Assembly (NCBI RefSeq): GCF_047511655.1
Contig: NC_133394.1
Span: 111,746,343-111,810,342, forward strand
From: Castor canadensis
Lineage: Eukaryota; Chordata; Mammalia; Rodentia; Castoridae
Direction: 5' to 3'
DNA length: 64,000 nucleotides
Part shown: positions 55,853-64,000 of the stretch, in pieces
Layout: every line of letters starts with the position of its first letter
Position numbering within the stretch: position 1 is the stretch's first letter
Notes under the pieces: model-generated
Databases searched by the model: none
The model's input: the letters and a program-made list of their open reading frames with translations, nothing else
Told to the model about the DNA's origin: nothing
Translations under genes and position numbers: made by a program

Positions 55853-57294
55853 CTAGAATAAGCGAATAAGTAAATAAACATCGACAGTTCAAAAAATCAT
55901 TGTTATAGTCGAAAATTCTAAACAATGACTACATGTAGCCAAGCAAAACCAATACAACACACACCAGAAAATAAAATCAAAGTACTTACTTATCTATTTT
56001 TATCATCCTATATTAATCAATTGAATACTACCACCATAAAATAACCATGTAAGAAGGACACTGTGATAAATCAACTATTAACTACATCTTTCAAAGGATT
56101 TGAGAATGAATGTTTTAATCAAGCTTGTCTAATACTGTATCATTTTATAATTTACTAAGCAAATAAACCTCTTGATGCAGATTGCATTAAGAAACACATC
56201 AAGTAGGGAAGTCACTCAATTTGGAATGCTTGCACATACACATCTTTTCTGTGAAGTAAAGGCAAACAATGTGAAAAAATTAACGTTAAATAAAACACAG
56301 ACATTATGATTGGACTAGTCCCTATTTCTATAGCTGGACAATATAAACATATTACAGAAATGTTTTTAATTGCCACATCAGAAGAATAAACAGAATTCTA
56401 TAGCACTGTATGTGTAAGATATGTGGCATTTGTAAACATTTTAGCTTTTGGTTTACTAATGTCTCCAAATCATGTGTCTTTGAAATAAGAATATTTGTCA
56501 GACCTATTCTATCTTATCTGTTCCAATAGCTCTGTTTTTACTAAATATGTTTTCTTTACTCCAAACAACATTTCTCATTAATTTTTCTCAAACATTCAAG
56601 ATTCAAAATTATTATGTTCTTCTACAACTATTCAGCTGATTACATGTTAAGCCGTACTCCTTAAAGTCAAGAAAGTGCAAGCATTAAAAATCTTCTCTTT
56701 TGAAAAATGGAAGAATTATTAACATCTGTACAGAGACTTTTACAGTTTATTATAAACTGTATATTACTATTCCAAATTTTGTTAGCTGAAATATCACTAC
56801 ATGAAAAATTCACTTTCATATAAAGAATATCATTACCTTCAAACAATTACTACTGAAAGTGATTAAATGTGATTAGTGTTAACAAAAAAATATTTAATTT
56901 TAGAGAAAAGAGTTCAAAAATTACTACAGAAAACAAAAAATTACTTATTGTTTAATCAGTAATATAGAAATTATTACATGTAGAACTCTAATATGTAAAG
57001 AATTTTATTCCTTATATATTTTAAAAATTAAGACACTGTTTAAAGTTTCTTACTACAAATAATAAATTAGTAGACAATTTATTGAATACCCAATACTTTT
57101 GTAGCTACTTTATATACATAAATCTTAATCTTGACATTAACTTTGTAATATACTTTTCATTTAAAAAATGTCAAAACTCTACTAGCAACATAACTGAAAA
57201 TATATTTTTTCAACTATAAGATATACATTTTGTAAGACATACATCTTAGTGAATTACAAATTTTCAGTAGCATATACATTACCAGAATTTGTTG

Positions 57295-57665
57295 ACACTG
57301 AGTACTTTACTAACCAAGCACTGTTCCAGGTGCTGAATATACATAAACACATTAGTCCTCACAACTACCCTTTAAGGTAGATTATTTTTTCTTTTTTCTT
57401 TATTGGCAGTATTGGAGTTTGAATTTACGGCTTTGCACTTGGTAGGCAAGTGCTCTATTGCTTGAGCCACATCTCCAGCCCTTGAGACAGATATTTTTAT
57501 TATCTCCATTATTAAGATAAGACAACTAAGGTGGCACAGAGAGGTTAGTTAACTTGTTCAAGGTTACCTAACCAGGACATAGCAGAGTCAAGACCTGGAA
57601 CTCAGGAAGTTTGAATCTAATGTCTGCATGCTCACACACTTTGCTATATTGACTTTCTAATAGAA
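57295..57665 (-). repeat. MIR interrupted by a SINE
   Basis: Antisense MIR: 'accaagcactgttccaggtg', 'cctcacaactaccctttaag', then after the SINE 'attatctccattattaagat', 'ggcacagagaggttagttaa' and 'caaggttacctaaccaggac'. Confidence 0.85.
57388..57483 (-). repeat. SINE, ID-like half
   Basis: 'attggcagtattggagtttg', 'ggtaggcaagtgctctattg' and 'cttgagccacatctccagcc', inserted in the MIR. Confidence 0.85.
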
Positions 57666-59029
57666 ATGGTATATTCAAGTCAAATATTGAGTAAGTAAAA
57701 TTTCAAGATTAGGAACTCTTTTCTTCTATGGTATGACATGTTTATTTTTGTTTTCTTAAAGAAAAAAAATCTGAGCAAAGTTCCAATAAGCATCATGAAA
57801 ATAGATTTTAAGCATAATTCTAAGCTTTTAACCAGAGATCACCAATATGTGTTTAGAAAAATGTGACCTGAACTTAAGAAAATCATTTTTGTAAAATTTG
57901 ATTCAATACCAGTGATCTACTACACGGGTAGTCTTGTTTTTTTAACTGTACGATGTATAATGCTGCTGAAAAATATGCTGAAAGAAAAATTTCCAGAGTT
58001 AAGCATATAGCAAAATACTCCACAACTTCTAGTTCAGTTTCCTCTTCTCTAAGGCATTTGCATCAATAGTCTCACCATGCTGCTAAAGGGAAAGGTGCAG
58101 AACTGTGAGCTCTGTGTAGAACCAACACGTGGGAGGAGGCAGAGAGCATTACCCTTTCAAAAATATCTTTCAAAGCCCACAGAAGAATTTTCAAAAGGGC
58201 AGATTCTTTATGCAAATATTTGCTGAATTTTATTAGCCTTAATCTTACTGCCTGCTTTCAACAACATAATTCCTGTGACTAGCCTAATTCTCCTAGCTGA
58301 ATGTCTTTTTTAGGTAACACAGATCCTTAGTAATTGTAAAAATTACAAGCAAAAGTGTGCATTGTTGATAGAAGCTGAGTGTGTAAATTTGAAACATCCA
58401 AATGAAGCTAGTCACTTTAAAAAATACTACTCAGATCACAGTACGAAGTAGATCTTACATAAAGATGCATTTCAAGGCTCAGTATAGTTACGTAAGTATT
58501 CATAGGAGAGGTGCATCACAAACAGCATGCTCTGCACAAATGAGTCCCAAATGCAAGATGTTATTGGCCTACCTCAGTAAGAAAAAACAAACTGCTCATA
58601 TTATACATGCTTTAATGTTAAAGTCTGAAATTAAGTTCTTCCTATTCTCTTTAGTGCAAAAGGTCACTTTTAAAGAAGATAATGAAAGTAGATGGTAGTT
58701 TTTAGTTATTACTAGCCAAAAATAAAAACTGCTGACTTGATCAGTTTCTAAATTTTATTTTTTTTAATTTTACTGATTTGTGAATTTTAATAAGACTGTG
58801 AATCAAGGTTCTTAAATTACTGTTGACATCAACAGATTCTTTCAATTCTTCTGTACAATATTTATAAATGTTACAATTATACACTTGCTATAAATTGCAT
58901 TGCATGGATTCTGCTCAAGTACTGCCTTGATTTCATTTCAGACTTTTTAAATCCTCAGAAAATTTACTTTTGATTAAACCTCTTTGGCCCTTACCATGCA
59001 CAGCCATTTATATGTATATTTCTGTAGAA

Positions 59030-59130
59030 TTTTAATTACATTAGTCTTATCTCCTCCTTAGGAGTATCTCAAGGGCAGGAACCATTCTTTTTATTCTTAC
59101 AAGGAACAACAGTGTGGACACAATAGGCAT
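59030..59130 (+). repeat. L2 3' end
   Basis: 'atctcaagggcaggaaccat' and 'acacaataggcatataatgg' follow the L2 terminal consensus. Confidence 0.5.
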
Positions 59131-59744
59131 ATAATGGATAGTTGGTGATTGGCAAAGAGATATACCATCATATGTTAATCAAATTTCCCCAGCCAGTTTG
59201 TCTCCCAACTAGGAACAGAAATCTCCATGTCTTCCAACTCTTCCCAGGTGACCTGGTACACAGAATTCAACATATAGAGAATCTCTTTCTTGCACTTGGG
59301 ACCTCCTCTTCCACCTTCTGCAGCAAATCACAGGGTGTAACACTCTGGTTTTTAACATGCATCACTCACATGAAACAATATCTACTAGTAGACTTTTAGA
59401 AATGGGAAGCATTTGCTTTAAACAAAGCCATTAGTTTATAAGACAAAGAAGCAAAATCATAACCCACATGTTACAAAAGAGTTAAGGGCACAAAAGGGAC
59501 TGCTGTTCTTTGACTGTATTTTTATGCCACCTAGAAATGTGGACAACATTGTCAACAGTGTTATTTCTAAAAACTAAGAATCATGTAGCAATGGATGTTA
59601 CTGAAACGATGCTGTAAAAGATGTAAATTAGTTTCCTGTGTGACTTTTAAATTTGTTTTCTTCTTTACACTTGTCAGGTCAAGTGAAAGGGGGTCTGTGT
59701 GCCCTGATCTCCAACTTCCCATGCTTAGCTAGGTTGTTTTCCTC

Positions 59745-59905
59745 TGTGTTCCCACAATACCACCATCTCTATCTTTTCTGAATTTACATATCTCTTCCTA
59801 GACTGTAAGCTGCTCGAGGGAGAGATCAGACTCTCATTCACCTCACGTCCTTGACTGGTGTGCATCTCAAACACTGGCAAACAATTACCACATAAGTGAA
59901 GGAGA
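59745..59905 (+). repeat. L2 3' end
   Basis: 'cctagactgtaagctgctcg' and 'agggagagatcagactctca' are the typical L2 sentence. Confidence 0.6.
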
Positions 59906-60261
59906 AAAATGAGTAAATTAAAGAATGATAGGAAGAAAGGCAAGCAAAAATGAGATTAAAAGCCTTTTAGGCCAAATGGGACACGTAACAACTGTTACAA
60001 ATATGGTTAACAGCTTAAATCAGTAAGTTAAGTTGTAAGCTATAAAGATTCTGCTGCTAAATTTAGCAAACTTTGTAGAGGAAAGAAAAATCAGAGAAGC
60101 TTGAGCCAAATTTGATGTACTCACAGGAACCGAAAGAAAGTAGGACCTGTTATAGAGTTGAAGGAGGGCCTGAGTAAACTAATTGGAAATAAAATATAAT
60201 AAGGACAATTGTTTTAGAATCCTGCAAAATGAAAACAAAGCCAGAATCCAATGTTTTCTGG

Positions 60262-60507
60262 CAGCATTTCTTTTTTTTTTTTTGAGTTATTTATTTATTT
60301 ATTTATTTACTATCATTATTTACCATTTTTACATTTACTCACATGCATATACATTGTTTGGACCACCTTCCCCCCACCCCATGGGTGAATTTTATAGGCA
60401 GAAAAATACTGAAGTAGAGCAAAGAAAAAAAAAAGGGAATAAAGAACAGATTGGTTACTTTCTTTATAAGAATTTGAGAAATATCTTATTGTCTGACAGC
60501 ATTTCTT
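60262..60507 (-). mobile_element. 5'-truncated L1 3' end with target-site duplication
   Basis: Left T13 run (antisense A tail), (TTTA)n, then 'atttttacatttactcacat' and 'gcatatacattgtttggacc', the reverse complement of the L1 3' end seen at 21025-21075. An 11-bp repeat cagcatttctt occurs at 60262-60272 and 60497-60507. Insert about 224 bp. Confidence 0.8.
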
Positions 60508-60934
60508 GATGAATAAGATTTTTCCCATTCAATAATCCTAATAAAATAAAATAAAATAAAAGAGACAAAAATATAAGAAACTTAACTTATGATACTAGAT
60601 ATTAAAATGCATTTTATTCAAATCCCTGAGAAACTCTTAATATTATTAATATGTTGTTGCCATATCCTTAATTATAATATCCTTCCATATAAAAATGTAA
60701 ACAAATCACCTCTGTAAAGATTAAATCAACTATTTACAGTTAAGCTGGTCATTTTCTTACAAGTACATACAGCCTATAACATTTAAAATATTGAGCCAAA
60801 TCCTGCTTCTCACCTCAAAATATTGAAAAATAAAACAGTCCCAACAGTCAACATATGCCAAGTTTGGACATTTTGTGGGAATTTAAGTTTAAGGTAATAT
60901 ACAAATAAGCTATGGAACCATACCAGATTTTTTG

Positions 60935-61275
60935 CTCTTTTTTTTTTTTTTTGGTGGTACAGATGGCTGAACGCAGGGTCTCATCCTTGCTAAGGCAGGT
61001 ACTCCATCACTTGAGTCACTCTGTCAGCCCTTTTTGGGTTGGTTATTTTTGAGATAGGGTCTTGCTTCATTGCCCATGCTGCCTGGACCTTGATCCTCCA
61101 ATCTGTGCTTCCCTGTGTAGTTGGATTGACAGGCATGCATCACCATGCCCAGCCACTGGTTGAGATGGGGGTCTCATGAATTTTTTTTTGCCTGGGTTGG
61201 TCTTGAACCATAATCCTCCTAATCTCTACTTCCCAAGGAGCTAAGATTATAGGCTTGAGCCACCACACTTGACCT
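60935..61275 (-). repeat. Extended dimeric SINE
   Basis: T16 run, 'tgctaaggcaggtactccat', 'cacttgagtcactctgtcag', 'gagatagggtcttgcttcat', 'tgacaggcatgcatcaccat', then a second B1-like unit 'gcctgggttggtcttgaacc', 'ataggcttgagccaccacac'. Confidence 0.88.
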
Positions 61276-61304
61276 ATATGAATTTTAATAATAAGTTAAA
61301 TTAC

Positions 61305-61414
61305 CTGTTGAACAAAAACATTGTTGAGGTGACTAGCCAGTCTCCGAGCAAAATGTTCTCGCAAATCACTGAACCGCTGCTGTTGCTGCTTGACTGCCAA
61401 AAGCATGTCATGGC
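61305..61414 (-). CDS. EXOC1: EXOC1 exon (2 nt + 36 residues)
   Basis: Acceptor TTTTAG|GCCATG (AG at 61416-61415), donor CAACAG|GTAATT (GT at 61304-61303). GC completes a Gly codon; leaves phase 0. Reads [20 protein letters not shown], then [16 protein letters not shown]; about residues 322-358. Includes a Gln4 run; only ~30 nt separate the donor from the SINE downstream. Confidence 0.95.
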
Positions 61415-61482
61415 CTAAAATCAGAACGATATTTCTTGAGGTGATTTAATAAGGGCAAAAAGAGGCCCTTGGTGCTCAATGA

Positions 61483-61560
61483 ATTCACTCACCACCCCTC
61501 CTTCCTCAGAGCCCTGCCCCTGCTAAGCAAGTGCTCTACCACTGAGCTGCCACCCCAGCT
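61483..61560 (-). repeat. ID-type SINE
   Basis: 'gctaagcaagtgctctacca' and 'ctgagctgccaccccagctg' antisense. Confidence 0.75.
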
Positions 61561-61674
61561 GTAATGGTTATGTTTCTAACATTACCCACATGTGAGGTTT
61601 AGAGAGGCCAGTGTTCTACTGGTGTACTCATCTACTTTATAAAAGGCAAGCCAGAGGAAAAAGACAGTGCAGCA

Positions 61675-61828
61675 CAGTGGTTCTACTTTGTCGTCACCTG
61701 GCAACTGTTGGACTCTAGGATCTCAGCCAAGACACACTGAATCTGGGGATGGGGGGCTGACAATCTATTTTAACAAGCCCCCTCTAGGTGATTCTGATGC
61801 ACACTCAAGTTTAAGAACCACACGCTAG
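61675..61828 (+). mobile_element. MER5-like DNA transposon fragment
   Basis: 'agtggttctactttgtcgtc', 'gacacactgaatctggggat', 'attttaacaagccccctcta', 'ggtgattctgatgcacactc' and 'aagaaccac' in MER5A order. Confidence 0.8.
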
Positions 61829-61896
61829 AAAAACCTTGTATTTGTTGGTCTAACCAAAGCATCCTCTTTGTGCTATGTGCTATGAAAGATCATGGT

Positions 61897-62032
61897 AAGA
61901 GCCAGCAGTGATTAGCACATGCCTAAAATCCCAGCACTTGTGAAGCTGAGGCAAGAGGATGGAGAGTTTCAGGTTAGCCTGGGCTACAAAGCAGGACCCG
62001 GTCTTTAAAAAAATAAAGAAAAAAAAAATCAT
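61897..62032 (+). repeat. B1-like SINE monomer with A-rich tail
   Basis: 'gattagcacatgcctaaaat', 'cccagcacttgtgaagctga' and 'ggttagcctgggctacaaag' are the B1 consensus phrases. Confidence 0.8.
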
Positions 62033-62251
62033 GGTGTGAACTAGAGTCACTGGTGGTTTCTCAGAAGGAACTGAAATGAAAAAAATTCTTATTGTCAATA
62101 GAAATATGTTGGAAAATAAGTGAAACTTGTCTGCAAAGCTAATAATGTAATCTTAAATCACGTGGGACATGTTATTTTCTGTCAAAATCCTCCTACCAAG
62201 TTATAGTTTTAGTCTTAATGCTTGGTCAGACATCATCTCCAATGAACATAC

Positions 62252-62384
62252 CAGGTCGAAGAGCAACATTCATGCACTGCAGAAGGGCATCAGCAGCATT
62301 GGTGCAGGCCTCAATGCCTCTTGAAGAAGCAAGATCCCCTTCCTGAAGGGCCTTTATATGACCTTTGGCCAAGTCCATGTGATT
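62252..62384 (-). CDS. EXOC1: EXOC1 exon (44 residues + 1 nt)
   Basis: Acceptor ATTCCAG|AATCAC (AG at 62386-62385), donor GACCTG|GTATGT (GT at 62251-62250). Reads [20 protein letters not shown], then [20 protein letters not shown] and ALRP; about residues 278-322. Separated from the preceding exon by only 201 nt. Confidence 0.95.
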
Positions 62385-62585
62385 CTGGAATACAGTCACA
62401 CACACCACTTGCGAATAGAATCTTGGGAAATTTAAGGGAAATGTTACTCAATCTTAAGACTAGGTCTTTGGATTATTTTAGGTCCTGCTTCCATAAGGAA
62501 ATTAGAAAATGTTTACAAATGAGTTTTAAGTTTTATATAATACCACTAGTTTGTTTGTATGGGTAATTTATAAAAAAATACTTAC

Positions 62586-62813
62586 CACAAGAAACTCTAT
62601 CTCTGACAGGAGTTTTACATTGTTAGTGTTACTAAGATGAATTAGGTGGTTGCTTTCAGATATCTGATCCATTTGTTCTTTCACACTCTGGAGCATTTCC
62701 TCATAACTGCTCAGTTTCAATTCAATCTGATCCACCTCTTTGAGAGCCTCATCCAGCAATTTCATCAGGATGTTTACCTGCTTTTCAGAGGCCATGATTG
62801 ACTGAATGTTGGC
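62586..62813 (-). CDS. EXOC1: EXOC1 exon (76 residues), first one in the window
   Basis: Acceptor CTTTTAG|GCCAAC (AG at 62815-62814), donor CTTGTG|GTAAGT (GT at 62585-62584). Phase 0 both ends. Starts [20 protein letters not shown] and continues [20 protein letters not shown]; about residues 202-277. Heptad-rich coiled coil typical of the segment by which exocyst subunits pack together. Preceding exons lie beyond the window. Confidence 0.95.
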
Positions 62814-64000
62814 CTAAAAGTGAAAGACAAAAGTAACATTTCATGTTGTTTATATGAAAGAAGAATAAAGATAAAATGTTTTCAAATCTCTCTGAAAGCA
62901 GAGTAACAAAGATTGATATACACCTACACATCTGCTTTAGTTTACCACTTTATGTTTCACTCTTTATTTTTCTACACTCAGCCAGTTTATTTGTTTCTTT
63001 CTTTCTTTTTTTTTGGTGGGACTGGGGTTTGAACTCATGTTTCACTTTTTACACAGTATTTCATGAAGGTACACCTGCCTCTATATAAAGGTTAGGGACC
63101 ATGCCTCAGTATCCTATATTTCCAGACTACATAAGTACAGTTCTGCCCCAGAGTTCAGTAAAGGCACAGTCTCATTTCTGTAATTTTAGGGGAATTAGGC
63201 TATGTCATCTCTAACATTTCTCTTCCTAGCTACAGAAATGTTCTATACTTCTTAATATCCATGTAGAACCCTAAATAAAAACACAATTGCTTATATAAAA
63301 TTTCAGTTGGGAAGGTAGCAGTGCTCTACCATTCTTTGAAGGAAATATGGAACTAATCTTTAGCTGCAGTGTGACTGGTACTAACAGGATGTGGACGAAC
63401 ATATGGACAAAAGATAGCTCTATCATCTTTTTTTCTTTCTCTTTCATTTGTAACTATGATTTTCCCCTGAGAAAAGCAGTTATAAACTACCACTCCCTTA
63501 TCACTGTTTTCTAAATGTTCTACCTATTGATTTTAAGTTCTCTGGAGTAAGGAAGTTGCCAAATTTAAAACTGAGCTGCAAAGTAATGTGATGACTTGGA
63601 ACACATATGCAATATTAATTAGAAAAGAAAATATAAATCACTAAACCATATTAAGGCAAGAAACACAGGTATGGTGAAAAACTTTTATTACATGATGCTG
63701 CAATTTCACGGTATTTTATATATTAGTCACAAAAATTCAACCGTAAGTGCAGCCAAACTCTTAAGAGTCAGCAGGGCTCAGAATCTGTAACACTCTGGGG
63801 TTTGAATCTGCCCAGGACAATTTTCACTTCACTATCTTGAAATCTCTTTTAGGCTATGCTTCCAGTGAGCTTTGAAAGCTTCTAAGATTGGACTACTTAT
63901 TAATCTCTCTGGGCATGAGTTAGACTCTGTGACTTCTGCAACTTTCATGTATAAAGCATCCAAACTTTTAAGTTTTTAACTTTTTCCTTATTCTTAAAAT
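62814..64000 (-). other. EXOC1: EXOC1 intron, partial
   Basis: No further coding exon found up to the window end. A SINE fragment at about 63005-63090 (minus: 'ggtgggactggggtttgaac') is the only named item. Confidence 0.6.

Larger units (their letters stand above)
55853..61304 (-). other. EXOC1: EXOC1 intron (5.45 kb) and its repeats
   Basis: Largest intron seen. Contains MIR with SINE insertion (57295-57665), L2 3' ends (59030-59130, 59745-59905), an L1 3' end with target duplication (60262-60507), an (AAAAT)n run (60538-60560) and an extended dimeric SINE (60935-61275). A 98-codon plus frame at 58402-58698 has no family resemblance. 55853-57290 and 57670-59030 otherwise show nothing I can name. 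Confidence 0.7.
61415..62251 (-). other. EXOC1: EXOC1 intron (837 nt) and its repeats
   Basis: ID element (61483-61560, minus), MER5-like element (61675-61828, plus) and a B1-like monomer (61897-62032, plus). Confidence 0.75.
30205..64000 (-). other. EXOC1: EXOC1 gene (exocyst subunit Sec3), 3' two-thirds
   Basis: Minus-strand gene with 14 coding exons resolved between 62813 and 30730. Their phases all join into 693 residues plus stop, matching vertebrate EXOC1 as I know it. EXOC1/Sec3 is one of eight subunits of the exocyst, which tethers secretory vesicles to the plasma membrane before SNARE fusion. The N-terminal PH-like domain that binds PI(4,5)P2 and Rho GTPases is encoded beyond position 64000. 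The part here is the coiled-coil entry segment and the helical-bundle C-terminal region (Sec3_C family). CEP135 follows downstream on the same strand, about 26.5 kb from the EXOC1 polyA site. The exact upstream limit of the gene is not in the window. Residue numbers in the exon entries assume a total of 894, the human long isoform from memory. Confidence 0.95.

Noticed and set aside
60316-60528. 70-codon minus frame
   Set aside because: Translation of the L1 3'-end insertion and its flank.

Overview
The window is mammalian nuclear DNA: AT-rich, intron-dominated, full of MIR, L2, MER, MaLR and L1 debris and of younger SINEs. Two SINE types dominate. One is short ID-type (tRNA-Ala-derived). The other is a dimer of a 7SL/B1-like half and an ID-like half that reads 'ctcatgcctgtaatc ... 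gagttcaaaccccagtacc'. This combination points to a rodent of the squirrel/beaver side rather than mouse or rat; I favour a beaver (Castor)-like genome, with moderate confidence and from memory of SINE text only. No prokaryotic features, CRISPR arrays or intact viral genes are present.

Two protein-coding genes are visible, both on the minus strand and in the order known from human chromosome 4 (EXOC1 upstream, CEP135 downstream). (1) EXOC1 (exocyst subunit Sec3) occupies about 30205-64000. Fourteen coding exons were resolved by hand. All have AG/GT borders and compatible phases, and together they give 693 C-terminal residues plus the stop codon. If the protein matches the 894-residue human isoform (from memory), the first ~201 residues (N-terminal PH-like/PIP2-binding part) lie beyond position 64000. 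The set includes a 45-nt in-frame cassette exon. The 3'UTR ends near 30205 after an AATAAA signal. (2) CEP135 (centriole cartwheel protein) enters at the left edge: CpG-island promoter about 2830-3860, probable non-coding exon 1 ending at 3532, and the first coding exon at 574-731 (ATG at 686). The rest of the gene lies to the left of the window.

Layout: 1-3860 CEP135 5' end; 3861-30204 intergenic DNA (about 26 kb) of SINEs, three or more L1 fragments, four ERV LTRs, MaLR LTRs, L2, MIR, MER20 and MER5; 30205-64000 EXOC1 with repeat-filled introns.

The most notable non-genic items are: a 3'-truncated, tailless 7SK RNA retropseudogene with a perfect 12-bp target-site duplication ending 36 nt from an EXOC1 splice donor; TGCATG (RBFOX-type) hexamers on both sides of the 45-nt EXOC1 cassette exon; interlocking perfect palindromes just inside the EXOC1 intron at 43064-43101; two perfect 13-bp hairpins side by side at 21520-21603; and a (GGGCC)5 run directly after the predicted CEP135 exon 1 donor. 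No wholly new gene system was found.
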